Assembly (NCBI GenBank): GCA_963842355.1
Contig: CAWJGC010000002.1
Span: 1 to 64,000, forward strand
Direction of reading: 5' to 3'
DNA: 64,000 nucleotides
Source: JASHPR01 sp963842355
Lineage (GTDB): Bacteria > Actinomycetota > Actinomycetes > Streptosporangiales > Streptosporangiaceae
A program made the translations under genes and the position numbers. The notes beneath the pieces are model-generated. The model was given only the letters and a program-made list of their open reading frames with translations. It had not been told where the DNA came from and did no database searches. Below, in pieces: positions 1 to 9,211 of the stretch; within the stretch, counting starts at the first letter, position 1, and the number at the start of each line of letters is the position of its first letter.

Positions 1-231
1 GTGACTTCCGGTTCTGGCGCATCGCAACCAATTTCACATTCTGATTTGACTTCAGCTTTCAGGGTAAAGCGCAAATGCCGTTTACGTACGGTGAGCTTTG
101 TTGCGGCTGCAATGATGCGACGGGGTCGCTCCCCACAACGAACGTGAGGGAGCAGACGGTTTTAGCTTTTTATCAAACATTTGTGCACGATCAACAAGAA
201 CAGGATGATACCGCGATACAGGAGCATCACA

Positions 232-776
232 ATGACCGACGCTGCCAGCGCCCCATTACAGTCCAGGTCTGCAATTCCGGCCGACGACCCAACCGCAAGC
301 TGACGGTCGCCGACCCGGAAGGTTCCACGGTGCGCCACGTCGCAGTGGTCGGCGGCACCTACAGTATCCTCGTTTCCGGCGCGCAGACAGCCGGACGGTA
401 CTGCTTGATTGACATGATCGTGCCCGATGGCAGCGGGCCACCTCTGCACCGCCACGATTTCGAGGAAATGTTCACGCTGCTTGAGGGCGAGATTGAGTTC
501 ACCTTCCGCGGTGAAACCACTACCGTGCGTGCGGGATCGAGCGTGAACATCCCGGCCAATGCGCCACACGTTTTTAAGAACACTTCCGGCGGCACGGTGC
601 ATATGTTGTGCATGTGTACACTGGCGGGGCAGGAAGAATTTTTTATGCAGGTTGGCGACCCATTGGAGAGCCGCAGGTCGCCGCTGCCAAAGCTCGACAA
701 GGCCGAAATGGAAGAGCGGATGACGAAGGCCCGGGCACTCGCTCCGAAATATCGCACGGAATTGCTGAAGCCCTAG
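232..776 (+). CDS. cupin-domain protein, frame-broken near its start
   Basis: Small single-domain cupin. The second half is clear: motif 1 is HRH followed by E and G (PPLHRHDFEEMF...LEGEIEF) and motif 2 is the P..A.H...N pattern in NIPANAPHVFKNT, so the metal-binding His/His/Glu/His set is present. The best start is the ATG at 232, which has AGGAG eight bases upstream, but that frame (MTDAASAPLQ...) hits a stop near 302. The downstream cupin frame is open from position 75, so I infer a one-base indel at about 290-302. Substrate unknown. It sits alone on the plus strand, away from the minus-strand phage-like genes. Lower GC than the DNA after 6,050. Confidence 0.7.
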
Positions 777-1011
777 GGGTTAACTGCCGCGCTGGCTATA
801 GGGCGAGGCAGTTCAGGAAGACGCACGGGCCAGGGTTGTTACCGTGGCGGTAATTCGGCTGCCGGCCTCCCATCCTTGCACCTTCTGACGGATCAAGGTG
901 AGAAGGTCGCAACTCTAACAGCGCTCACGAATGGGCCCTTTTACCTTTTCACCTTGCTAGCATTGGTTGGCATAGCCAGACCCCACGCAGTCAGCGGACG
1001 CGACTTGTTGA
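777..1011. other. non-coding stretch with one palindrome
   Basis: No convincing gene. It contains one copy of the palindrome family described at 2135-2377: GTTACCGTGGCGGTAAT at 838-854. Confidence 0.5.
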
Positions 1012-1335
1012 TCAGGCGCGCTGGCGCGGTTCGCGGCAGTACCCGCGGACTTGCTCCAGATAGCCACCGCAAGTGAGCCCCCGGACGCGCACAGCCATCC
1101 ACCCAAGCTCGGCCATTAGCTTCGCTAGACGTCGGCAGGCCCCGGCACCGCGACTGCGTTGAGGAACTTCAAGGATGTCGAACAATAGCTGCGTGGTAAT
1201 GCGCTCGATGCCATCGTCGCCTATCTGGCCACGCAAGCACTCCAAGCGCAGCCGCCAGGGGTCGGCATCTTGCGCAGCCAATTTGGCCCGCGTTTTATGC
1301 AACTCATCCAGCCACGACAAGCGTGCCTCCTCCAT
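1012..1335 (-). CDS. small phage-type protein of unknown function
   Basis: 107 residues, charged, predicted helical, with no membrane segment or signal. The C-terminal part (ACRRLAKLMAELGW..VRVRGLT.GGYLEQVRGY) has the look of a small conserved protein from alphaproteobacterial prophages, where a helix is followed by a basic RGY-type tail. This family resemblance is from memory and not verified. It begins 15 bases after the stop of the 50-residue reading frame at 1351-1503, and no strong ribosome binding site is visible before the ATG. It is the last gene of the minus-strand set. No function can be assigned. Confidence 0.5.
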   Translation of the reverse strand: MEEARLSWLDELHKTRAKLAAQDADPWRLRLECLRGQIGDDGIERITTQLLFDILEVPQRSRGAGACRRLAKLMAELGWMAVRVRGLTCGGYLEQVRGYCREPRQRA

Positions 1336-1350
1336 CTGCTGTTGATTGAA

Positions 1351-1503
1351 CTACACCGAGAATTGATCTGCCGTGAACCTGACGGCGCCGGGTTTGAGGG
1401 ATCGCCAGCCTGCCGTGTTGAGTGCGATTCCCACAAAAACTTCCGAGCCACGTACCAGAAACTTCGGGCTGTAAGGTGCTGCCCTCGCAGGAAGCAGAAC
1501 CAT
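1351..1503 (-). CDS. short hypothetical protein (50 aa)
   Basis: ATG at 1503 preceded by GAAGG, reading 50 codons to a TAG at 1351. The sequence (KFLVRGSEVFVGIALNTAGW then RSLKPGAVRFTADQFSV) has the alternating hydrophobic pattern of a small beta-rich protein and is not a shadow of another gene. Immediately followed by the gene ending at 1012. Function unknown. The short length makes this a tentative call. If the amber codon were a base error, it would fuse in frame with the next gene. Confidence 0.4.
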   Translation of the reverse strand: MVLLPARAAPYSPKFLVRGSEVFVGIALNTAGWRSLKPGAVRFTADQFSV

Positions 1504-1559
1504 CGGCCTTCAGTTCTCATTGTTAATAAGGACATTTTCCAAGAGGTAGGGCAGAAGGC

Positions 1560-1817
1560 TCACAAACTGAACGGCCACCCTACGTTCGACCATGACTTTT
1601 TGAAGCCGGCTTCGCCGGCTTCCGTCAACCCTGTCCAATAGACTGTCTCTACGCCACCACGCTCAATCCCGAAGTTCCACGTGGGTGGCTCATCTTCGGC
1701 GAAGCCTGCCACCTCGCGCTCAACCTGCGCAAGCGTGACAGGGCCGTCTGTGCGCTCGACAAGCTTAACGATTGCATCAGCGATGCGGCTTGCCTCTTTC
1801 TCTATGTGCGTATGCAT
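1560..1817 (-). CDS. small hypothetical protein, phage type (85 aa)
   Basis: ATG at 1817 has GGGAG five bases upstream. The protein starts with a helical segment (EKEASRIADAIVKLVERTDG), followed by PVTLAQVEREVAGFAE, which resembles a small winged-helix or LexA-like recognition fold, then WNFGIERGGVETVYW and a short tail. Could be a DNA-binding accessory protein of the element. No name can be given. Same strand as the polymerase operon but separated from it by about 1.1 kb of repeat-bearing non-coding DNA. Confidence 0.5.
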   Translation of the reverse strand: MHTHIEKEASRIADAIVKLVERTDGPVTLAQVEREVAGFAEDEPPTWNFGIERGGVETVYWTGLTEAGEAGFKKSWSNVGWPFSL

Positions 1818-2953
1818 CTCAAGCTCCCTGGATCGTCAGCACCTTGACCGTGTGCCTGCTCTTTGATGTAGGGCCGAAGTCTAACTTATTGGTATACCGC
1901 TTCGTGCTCTCGTTATGTTTCCGGCGGATCGCCGCCCGCTCGCGCGAGTGACTTGTTGATACCGCGAAACATGCCGCCCGCAACCTACCAACTTTTTCTG
2001 TTTTTCCGCAATCGATCCGCCACTGCCTTGTTTGGACTCAATTATTTGATCGAAATATCTCAATCGGCGGCGAATGATGACAGGTTTGTGGTGTGCGAGT
2101 GTTTTTGGCAGGCGCGCTCGCAGGTGTGCGCGTTGCTACCGTCACGGTAACAACAATGCCTGCACGTGGTCGCTGTCGAGATCTCAAATCTTGACACCGC
2201 GTTGCACCTAATGTCGGCATGCGGGCTGTTACCGTCACGGTAACAAGGTGAGTGCGTGGCGGATTGCGAAATCGTGCAACTCTAAACCAGGACGACGGGG
2301 CCTTTTCAGAGGTGTGAAGGTTAAAAGCTGGGAGGCGAGCACAGTGATGATGGCGGACCAGTTACCGCGGTGGTAACACCCTTTAGGGCGCCGCGCGCAC
2401 CTGGTGGCGGGTCGTCAAGCGTCAAACCGTGCAACCTTGACACCGTTACACCGACGAACGGCTGTGGGTTTTTGAGAAATTAACCTGTGACCTGCTCCTT
2501 TGCTCTTTCGACAACCCACCCTTTTCGTCAATAGGCCCGCAGTGACCCTAGGGAGTCCGCTGGTGCGTTTTTGTCCTTGCGGCTACTGCCCCACGCGCTG
2601 AAAACGAACCAATGGGCTCCTGAAAGTTCAGAACACTCGTCGAAGGCCCAAACCGTCCAACCGTGACACGGTCTAAAGGCATGCAGGCGAATATAGTCCA
2701 GGGTCGAAACCTGCACTTCGAAGCTTCGTAGGGTCTTCGGTTAAACGGTATGAGGGTGCAGAGGTAGCGGCGAGCACGGGAGCGGGGTGATCGTCCAGCT
2801 TCAAACCCTATTACCGTGATACCGACGAGCGGCTGCGGCTTTGGCGGACCACCTTTCTACATGGCGCGTGTCCGCTAGGGCTACGCTGTGCGTCCATTAG
2901 GGGTACGCCGCGTGCCCTCCGAAACCCAACAGGGGTCTATTCTTTTTCTCTTC
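1818..2953. other. 1.1 kb non-coding region rich in palindromes and degenerate repeats
   Basis: No supportable gene on either strand. It holds the GTTACC palindromes (2135-2377), a degenerate motif of the type CAAACCGTGCAACCTTGACAC (near 2424, 2650, 2800 and a partial copy near 2180), and twin stretches ending CCGACGAACGGCTG and CCGACGAGCGGCTG near 2452 and 2820. Placed between the small genes and the replication-type operon, this is the natural spot for an origin or a cluster of operators of the mobile element. That role is inference. Confidence 0.5.
2135..2377. repeat. GTTACCG-N3-CGGTAAC palindrome family
   Basis: Copies: 2135-2151 (one mismatch), 2228-2244 (perfect, GTTACCGTCACGGTAAC) and 2361-2377 (GTTACCGCGGTGGTAAC); a further copy lies at 838-854 and a half-site near 2811. 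Each is a 17-bp dyad with seven-base arms, the shape of an operator for a dimeric HTH protein or of an iteron. The HTH gene at 5820-6028 is a possible binder, by inference only. Confidence 0.6.
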
Positions 2954-3307
2954 TTACTCTAATAATAGATTCGTGACTCTCACTGCTTGATTGCCGTTCT
3001 GTTCAATCTCGATCAGTCCTAATCCGACTAATTCTTTAACCGCTTTGGATCGCACCTTACGGGATAGACCTGTAGCTTCGGTGGACAGGACAATCTCTCC
3101 ACCTACGTACTGACGCTTGAATGCTTCCTTCAAGATGCGGTGAGCAAGCTTGAACGTCCCCGGATTGTTCGACCGTTCCAATCGCTCCATCCAGTAATTG
3201 GGCAGCTTTACGAACTGGACTTCAAAAGGCTTATGCTTTATCGCTAGCGTGTCGGCGCTGATGGTATCAACAGCAATCCTTTTGCCTTGGCGATATACGT
3301 GTTTCAC
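2954..3307 (-). CDS. winged-helix-like small protein of the phage operon
   Basis: Starts at a GTG whose last bases form GTGA with the stop of the polymerase gene, so the two are translationally coupled. 117 residues. The middle (FKLAHRILKEAFKRQYVGGEIVLSTEATGLSRKVRSKAVKELVGLGLIEIEQNG) follows a winged-helix plan: helix, helix, recognition helix in SRKVRSKAVKELVGLGLI and a wing in IEIEQNGNQAVRVT. This suggests a DNA-binding regulator or replication accessory protein. No specific family recognised. Last gene of the operon that begins at 6028. Confidence 0.6.
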   Translation of the reverse strand: MKHVYRQGKRIAVDTISADTLAIKHKPFEVQFVKLPNYWMERLERSNNPGTFKLAHRILKEAFKRQYVGGEIVLSTEATGLSRKVRSKAVKELVGLGLIEIEQNGNQAVRVTNLLLE

Positions 3308-5113
3308 GGTAACGGTCCTTCCGGTAGTGCTCCAATCTCCTGGAGGGCGCGCATCATCGTCGCCCACATCTTCTTGGCCACCGGCCGCTTGTCGCGGTAG
3401 CGTGCGCCATTGTGAAGCTCCTGATCTGTATCGACGCCGATCTCCAGCCCATCACACACATCACGTCCAGCGTCGCGCATGATATGCGTGGCCTGTTCAA
3501 CCTGCTCCGTGTTCCGCGCCTCAATGAGGAGGCCGTCGTGGATCAACATGCATGGGATGACGCCGGCCTCACACATCCGCCAAGCAGCGAGCCGCAACAT
3601 CTCGGCGCCATTGCTCTGCATTGGAAAGTTGTACAGCGTGCGCTTGTTCGGGCTCGTGCTGATACGAAGCGGCCATCCAAACACCGACCGCATTTCCCGA
3701 CGCAGCATTGCGTCATTGACCATCTCGTCACGCCACTTCCAGAACCGAGGATATTTGCGTCGGTGCTTCTCGATGATGCCGCTCGCAATCAACGGGTGAC
3801 TGTTTAGGCCCTTCGCGAGCGATGGCACTCCCATGCCATAGTTGATGGCGAGTTGAAGCCGCTTCATGCGATTGCGCATCTCCGTGTTGTTCTTCTTCCA
3901 ATGCTGCGGGTCTAGGATCGTCCGTGAACCCGCAGGTGACGGCGAGCGCGTGATACACGTCACCTGCCTTGTAGGCGTCTATCAGCTTTTGGTCTCTGGA
4001 GAGCGCGGCAGCAATGCCGACTTCCTGCGTTCGCCAGTCGAGATAGACACCGACAGTATCCGGCGGGAAGACCATGAACGAACGCATACACGCATGATTG
4101 TTGTACAAGCTCTTGCTGTGTGCATTGCGCCCTGTGGCAGTGCAGAACGGAAAGAGGCTTGGACGGTTACGGCCATCGTGTCCAATCGGAAGCCTCGCTT
4201 TCACCACGACGTTAAGACTGTCCCGTAAGGCGTGCAGCGCCTCGATGCCAGGCTCGTGATACATCAGTCGGAACGCATCCCCATCAATATCGAGTTTGCC
4301 GCTCTCCAGTCGCGGCCATTGCTTGATGCCGGTGCGTACGAGCCACCGCTCGAAGCGTTCGTAACTCCACTCGCCCTCCGGCGTGTAGATCGTTTCCTCG
4401 TCTCCGTGGCTTGGATCGTAGTGAGCAATGAGAGAGCGCACCACTGCGGCTTTGTTTTCCTGCACAAGGTTCCACAGCGGCATGTCTATCGGCATTCCCG
4501 CGGCCTGGATTAGCGCGGTGGATTTTGCACTGTAGTTCGACCAATACAAAACACGCTCAACATCGGCGGCGGGATATGTGCGGTTGCCAATGAGTTGAGC
4601 GCGCAGCAGCTTCGCCGACATACGCACGTCTTCTTCGCAATAATCGAAAACTGCGGCCGTGCCATAAGTCTCCCACCGGCCTTCGCCGATATCTTGGGCG
4701 ATGGTGCCTTTGTCGATGCCCTCCCAGCCTTCAATGCCGTAGGCGCGACATGCCGAGGCCAAATCCTTCTTCGGCCGGCGGTAGGGCGTTTCTTCGTCAA
4801 CCTGCGGCCGGAGAACGTTCGACGCAGCAAGGTAGGCTGTGTGCAGGTCGAAGATGTGAGTTGGAAACGTCCAGCCCAGCACCTTGAAGCACGTCATCTC
4901 CGCCCACGCCGAATAGGCGACGAAAAGCGTGTCGTTCCCAATGTCGAACGGTGGCGTCGACCCGAACTCACCGCGCCACTTCCGAATAGTGCGTACGTGC
5001 CGGAGGTGTTCGTCCAACTCGTACGCCACCATACACAAGACATTCGGAAGGTCACCGTCGCGGACTTCATATTCGAAGTCCGCGACGATGATGCGCCCAA
5101 AGTTGCCGCTCAC
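3304..5113 (-). CDS. phage-type family A DNA polymerase with 3'-5' exonuclease, frame-broken
   Basis: Roughly 600 residues once one frame break is bridged. The start is the GTG at 5113, overlapping the previous stop as GTGA. N-terminal DnaQ-like exonuclease: Exo I in IIVADFEYEV (D.E), Exo III in FDYCEEDV (Y...D). Polymerase motifs: A in VYLDWRTQEVGIAAAL (the phage form of DYSQIELR), B in RNRMKRLQLAINYGMG, C in MLIHDGLLIEA (HDG, usual HDE). The frame is lost between YHALAVTCGFTDDP and ILDPQHWKKNN, at about 3905-3925. All catalytic motifs lie on one side or the other of the break, so the protein would be intact without it. No 5'-3' exonuclease domain, as expected of phage and plasmid replicases. 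An indel error is more likely than programmed frameshifting. Confidence 0.85.
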
Positions 5114-5796
5114 GACACTGACTGCTTGGCGCCAATCAGACGCAGCAATGCCGGATGGTCTTCGCTGACGATCATGCGACCAGCGAAGGCCCGGTCGATG
5201 AGGTCGGAGAGCGATTGCTCTGGCCATTTCGGTTCCGGGAAGGCATCGGGGTCGCGTGCGACCTGGAGAAGGTATGCATCAACTCCTTCCTCCCCACGGC
5301 TCGTGGCCTGAGTCCACAACGTCTTCGCCTGTTCGCACCCCGCAACGTTGTCTCGGTTCCAGGAGTTGTCCAGGTTCCGGGTCGGGATGCGACAGAGGAA
5401 GAACACGTCGTTAGGCTTGCTCGCCAACGCCAAGCGAAATCGCAGCACCTTCCCGCTCGGAAGGAAGCGCATCGCCAAGTCTTCTTCGATAAGGTGCAAG
5501 CTGTCACGCTTGGCGCCCTTGATTGGGACCATGACGAAGCACAGCTCAGGCGACCAGTAGTCTTCGTCCGGGTGTAGCCGCACGAAGTCTTTGGCCTGAG
5601 ACATGCTGCTGACGGGCAAGCCCGTCTGCAACGTGTCAACATTCGCGATAGCGTCGGCGCGCTTCGACTTAAACTTATTCAGGTCGAAACCGCTTGGCTT
5701 GGCGATGGCGACGGTATCGGCAGAATCGTTGCCGTTGCCGTCGCCTGCTGCGTTTCCCGCGGAGGTTAGAAACTTCTTGTTTGTATCGATACGCAT
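5110..5796 (-). CDS. conserved phage-type protein of unknown function
   Basis: 228 residues directly upstream of the polymerase and coupled to it by a GTGA overlap. Start ATG at 5796, behind an A/G-rich AAAGGAAAAAGG site. The N-terminus is Gly/Asn/Ala-rich and probably disordered to residue 35. The core (AKDFVRLHPDEDYWSPELCFVMVPIKGAKRDSLHLIEEDL then a beta-rich stretch PSGKVLRFRLALASKPNDVFFLCRIPTRNLDNSW) is a globular alpha/beta fold. Position next to a replicative polymerase suggests a role in replication or protection of element DNA. No motif identifies an enzyme. Confidence 0.6.
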   Translation of the reverse strand: MRIDTNKKFLTSAGNAAGDGNGNDSADTVAIAKPSGFDLNKFKSKRADAIANVDTLQTGLPVSSMSQAKDFVRLHPDEDYWSPELCFVMVPIKGAKRDSLHLIEEDLAMRFLPSGKVLRFRLALASKPNDVFFLCRIPTRNLDNSWNRDNVAGCEQAKTLWTQATSRGEEGVDAYLLQVARDPDAFPEPKWPEQSLSDLIDRAFAGRMIVSEDHPALLRLIGAKQSVS

Positions 5797-5819
5797 AGCC
5801 TTTTTCCTTTACTGAGGTT

Positions 5820-6028
5820 TCACTGCGAACGGTGGTAGGGCTGTTCCTGCGCGACGAGCCAGTTCTGCAAACTTGCTCGCCGATACAACACAGTGCGACC
5901 GATACAGAGTCCGCGGGGGCCCAATACCGAGCGCATGCCAACGATCGAGCGTGCGCACGTTTCGCCGCAATTCGGCGGCGAGTTCTCCTTCGTTAGAAAT
6001 TCTGAAAGAAGCGGGTCCGAGTAGACAT
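5820..6028 (-). CDS. AlpA/excisionase-like HTH protein, broken by compensating indels
   Basis: The minus strand encodes, in pieces, SDPLLSEFLTKE, then ELAAELRRNVRTLDRWHALG in a second frame, then IGRTVLYRRASLQNWLVAQE back in the first frame. Joined, these give the standard MerR-like excisionase/AlpA plan: helix-turn-helix with RTLDRWH, then the GPPR wing, then the RRASLQNWL tail. One G is missing near 6000 and one base is extra in the C-run near 5930; a third indel near the ATG at 6028 would complete the start. AGGTGA lies before that ATG. Probable regulator or excisionase, first gene of the replication operon. The paired indels in G and C runs look like read errors, not decay. Confidence 0.6.
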
Positions 6029-6062
6029 AACGATCACCTACGCGCCGTTCTGCGTGGAATTT
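6029..6062. other. junction between phage-like and actinobacterial DNA
   Basis: Left of here the coding style, GC level and gene content are proteobacterial-phage-like. Right of here the first codons are the middle of an actinobacterial mtrB. The changeover lies between the HTH start (6028) and the mtrB codons that begin at about 6054. No direct repeat, tRNA fragment or integrase marks it. Confidence 0.7.
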
Positions 6063-7331
6063 AGCGACCCCTCCGGCTCCGTCGTGTCCGGCCTCGTCTA
6101 CGGCGTCCCGGTCGGCCCCTACTATCAGCTCTACTACTTCTTCCCGCTGACCCAGGTCCAGCAGAGCCTGGCGCTGATCCAGCGCACGCTCCTGGTCGCC
6201 GGGCTCGCCCTGGTCTTCCTGCTCGCGGCCATCGCCGCGCTGGTCACGCGGTGGGTTGTGGCCCCGGTCCGGCAGGCGGCCGACAGCGCCCAGCGCCTGT
6301 CCACCGGGAATCTCGGCGAGCGGATGCCGGTGCGCGGGGCCGACGAACTGGCCGCGCTGGCGACGTCGTTCAACGAGATGGCGGCCAGCCTGCAGGACAA
6401 GATGAACGCGCTGGAGGATCTCTCCCAGGTGCAACGCCAGTTCGTGTCCGACGTCTCGCACGAGCTGCGGACGCCGCTGACGACGATCAGGATCGCCGCT
6501 GACATGCTGTTCGCCAGCCGGGAGCAGCTGGACATCCCGGCCGCCCGCTCGGCGGAACTGCTGCAGAGCCAACTGGAGCGGTTCGAGTCGCTGCTCACCG
6601 ACCTGCTGGAAATCAGCCGGTACGACGCCAACGTGGCGGTCCTGGATCCGGAGCCGGTCGACGTCTGTGATCTGGCGCGGCACGCCGCCGACGTGGCGCA
6701 GCAACTGGCCGAGCGGCGCGGGGCCAAGATCGAGTTCAGGCTCCCGGCCGAGCCCTGCCTGGCCGACGTGGACCGGGTCCGGGTCGAGCGCATACTGCGG
6801 AATCTGCTGGTCAATGCCGTCGAGCACGGTGAGGGCAAGGACGCGGTGGTGACCGTGGCCGGTGACTCCGCCGCGGTGGCCGTGGCGATCAGGGACTACG
6901 GGATCGGCCTGGCCCCCGGGGAGGAGCGACTGGTGTTCGATCGCTTCTGGCGCGCGGACCCGGCCCGGGCCCGGACCACCGGGGGAACCGGCCTGGGCCT
7001 GGCCATCGCGCTGGAGGACGCCAGGATCCACGGCGGCTGGCTCGAGGCATGGGGCGAGGCCGGCCGGGGGTCGGTGTTCCGGCTCACGCTGCCCCGGACC
7101 GTCGGCATGGCGCTCGCGGGATCGCCGCTGCCCCTGTGCCCCGAGGACGCGGAGGTAGCCGACACCGTGGGCGTGATCCGCCCGGCCGAGGGGACTTCGG
7201 TAATCCGCCTGGCCGGGCCCGAGGTAGCCCGGCCGGCCGACGGGTCCGGCGCGGTGCACCTGGTGGGTCCGGCCGGGAAGGCCGCGACCGCGGGCGGTCC
7301 CGAGCCGGGCGACGGCGGGCCGGGCCGATGA
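6054..7331 (+). CDS. mtrB: sensor histidine kinase MtrB, 5'-truncated
   Basis: C-terminal 425 residues of the osmosensing/cell-wall kinase that phosphorylates MtrA. Residues 44-64 are the second membrane helix, 65-125 HAMP, then HisKA with the phosphorylated His136 in SDVSHELRTPL, and a full ATPase domain: N box (NLLVNAVEHGEG), G1 (DYGIGLAPGEE), F box (FDRFWRAD) and G2 (GGTGLGLAIA). MtrB usually has a first membrane helix and a large extracytoplasmic domain ahead of this, both missing because of the junction near 6,040. The partner mtrA would lie further upstream and is absent. The stop overlaps the start of lpqB (ATGA), the conserved arrangement mtrAB-lpqB. The C-terminal 60 residues are a Pro/Gly/Ala tail. 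Confidence 0.93.
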   Translation: MEFSDPSGSVVSGLVYGVPVGPYYQLYYFFPLTQVQQSLALIQRTLLVAGLALVFLLAAIAALVTRWVVAPVRQAADSAQRLSTGNLGERMPVRGADELAALATSFNEMAASLQDKMNALEDLSQVQRQFVSDVSHELRTPLTTIRIAADMLFASREQLDIPAARSAELLQSQLERFESLLTDLLEISRYDANVAVLDPEPVDVCDLARHAADVAQQLAERRGAKIEFRLPAEPCLADVDRVRVERILRNLLVNAVEHGEGKDAVVTVAGDSAAVAVAIRDYGIGLAPGEERLVFDRFWRADPARARTTGGTGLGLAIALEDARIHGGWLEAWGEAGRGSVFRLTLPRTVGMALAGSPLPLCPEDAEVADTVGVIRPAEGTSVIRLAGPEVARPADGSGAVHLVGPAGKAATAGGPEPGDGGPGR

Positions 7332-9211
7332 TCACATCGCGGGGCGCTCGCCGGGCCGCCGCCCGGCCGGCCAGGCCGGCCGGGCGGCGGCGACCCGGCT
7401 GGACCGGCCCCGTCGGCCGGGTCGCCTCCAAGGGTCGCGTCGCCACCGCGGCGGTCGCCGTGGCGGTCGTGGCCGCAGGCTGCGCCACCGTCCCGACGAG
7501 CGGGGCCGTCCAGCAGTTCGGCGGCACCGGGCCGGCCTCAGGCCCGATGCCGCCGCAGAACTATCCGCAGCCGATCGCGGTCGGGCCCGGCTTGGGCTGG
7601 ACCCCTGCTGAAATCGTGAGCGGCTTCATCGCGGCCAGTGCCAGCTTCGCGGACAATCACGCGGCGGCCCGCCAGTACCTCGATCCCGCGGCGCAGCGCA
7701 GCTGGCAGCCCGCCGGCTGGGCGGTCAACGTGCTCAGCGGCATGAAAACGAACCCGGTCGTCCCTCTCCCCCGGCAGTTGGTCACCAGCCAGGCCGGCCA
7801 GTCCACCATGGTCAACGTGACCGGCCTGCCGGTGGCGACGCTGACCAACACGGGCGAGTACCTGGTCTCCTCGGCGCTGCCCAGGCCGCCCGTCCACTTC
7901 TCGCTGGTCAAGATCAACGGACAGTGGCGGATCGACGCCCTGCCGTCGTCACAACTGCTGCTCACCCAGGCCGACTTCCAGCGCGTGTACCAGCCGCGGA
8001 ACCTCTACTTCCTCGCTCCGTCCGGGCGGACGCTGGTGCCCGATCCGGTGTTCGCTCCGGCGGAGGCGACGAACGCCGAGCTCGCCACCGGACTGGTCAA
8101 TGCGTTGCTGCAGGACCCGAAGGGATGGCTGCACGGCGCCGCGGTGACCGGGTTTCCCGCGAACACCAGCCTGATCGTCCCGGTCAAGATCAACGGCCCG
8201 ATCGCGACCGTCGACCTGGGCGGCGGGGCCGCTACCGCGGATCCACGGCAGCAACAACAGATGGCCGCGCAGCTAGCCTGGACGCTGACCAGCGGGCCCA
8301 CGGCGATCCAGTCGGTCGAACTCGAGGTCAACGGCCACCCGCTGCAGATCGCGGGCAGCCAGCTTCAGCTTCCGCAGACCTACCCCAGCTGGGTGCCGAC
8401 ATCGTCCGCGGGATCCAGCCTGTACTTCATCAGCAGCAACGGAACGGTCAGGGCGCTGCCCGGCGACGGCCAGCCAGGCCCTGGGCAGGCCGGCGGCAGC
8501 GTGGTTCCCGGCGTGGCCGGAACCGCCGACGTCCCCCCGCTCCACTCGATCGCCGTCTCACCGGCCGGCAGCTCGATCGCCGGGATCAGCGCCAACAGCA
8601 AGGCCGTCTACGTCGGGGAGCTGAGCCACGACGCCACCTTGAGCGAGTGGCACACGGAGTCCGGGGACTGCACGTCGCTGAGCTGGGATCCGCAGGGCGA
8701 CCTCTGGATCACGGCCGGCGGCAGCCTCTGGATGCTGCCGCCCGGCGGGCACTCCGCGGTCCCGGTGACACTGCCTCCCGGGGAACAGGTGTCCGCGTTC
8801 CGGGTGGCCCCGGACGGCGTCCGGGCCGCCATGATCGTCAACAGCGCCCAGGTGCAACTCGCGGCCATCACGCACAGCGGCCCGCTGACCGTCTCCCTCG
8901 GAGAGGTCATGACCATCGGGGGCACGGATATCTCCGATCCCGAGGCACTGAGCTGGTACGACGCGAACAACGTGATCGTCTTGACCGGGAGCACCTCGGG
9001 GAACCCGCTCGAGGAGGTCCCGCTCAACGGCGGCCAGCCCATCCCGATCGCGGCCGAGGGCAACATCATGTCGGTGACCGCGCTAAGTCCCGGGGGGTCC
9101 AGCCCCGACGTCGCCATCGGCTTGGCCGACGGCCAGATCATGGTCTCGGCCAACCTGGGCGCGTTCGCGAGCACAGGTGCCACCGGCCAGGCGCCGGTGT
9201 ACCCGGGCTGA
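7328..9211 (+). CDS. lpqB: lipoprotein LpqB, GerMN-domain partner of MtrAB
   Basis: 627 residues starting at the ATG that overlaps the mtrB stop. An unusually long basic N-terminus (30 residues with many Arg) precedes the hydrophobic signal, and the lipobox VVAAGC places the lipidated cysteine at residue 52. Next come a GerMN-like region (about residues 200-340, including the FLAPSGRTLVPDP and NALLQDPKGWL segments) and a C-terminal beta-propeller-like half with repeated sugar-binding-protein style blades (SWDPQGDLWITAGGSLWMLP and others). Known in mycobacteria and Streptomyces to act with MtrB at the outer face of the membrane in cell-wall and cell-division signalling. Cotranscribed with mtrB by overlap. 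Confidence 0.93.
   Translation: MITSRGARRAAARPARPAGRRRPGWTGPVGRVASKGRVATAAVAVAVVAAGCATVPTSGAVQQFGGTGPASGPMPPQNYPQPIAVGPGLGWTPAEIVSGFIAASASFADNHAAARQYLDPAAQRSWQPAGWAVNVLSGMKTNPVVPLPRQLVTSQAGQSTMVNVTGLPVATLTNTGEYLVSSALPRPPVHFSLVKINGQWRIDALPSSQLLLTQADFQRVYQPRNLYFLAPSGRTLVPDPVFAPAEATNAELATGLVNALLQDPKGWLHGAAVTGFPANTSLIVPVKINGPIATVDLGGGAATADPRQQQQMAAQLAWTLTSGPTAIQSVELEVNGHPLQIAGSQLQLPQTYPSWVPTSSAGSSLYFISSNGTVRALPGDGQPGPGQAGGSVVPGVAGTADVPPLHSIAVSPAGSSIAGISANSKAVYVGELSHDATLSEWHTESGDCTSLSWDPQGDLWITAGGSLWMLPPGGHSAVPVTLPPGEQVSAFRVAPDGVRAAMIVNSAQVQLAAITHSGPLTVSLGEVMTIGGTDISDPEALSWYDANNVIVLTGSTSGNPLEEVPLNGGQPIPIAAEGNIMSVTALSPGGSSPDVAIGLADGQIMVSANLGAFASTGATGQAPVYPG

Noticed and set aside
3905..3925. Programmed ribosomal frameshift in the phage polymerase
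   Set aside because: No slippery heptamer or stable stem is clear, and other genes of the window break in the same way, so an indel is simpler.
5990..6070. Prophage att site in mtrB
   Set aside because: No repeated core, no integrase and no second half of mtrB upstream.
5820..7259. Long minus-strand reading frame crossing the 6,040 junction
   Set aside because: Its right part is antisense to the mtrB kinase domain; only the left end carries the HTH protein.
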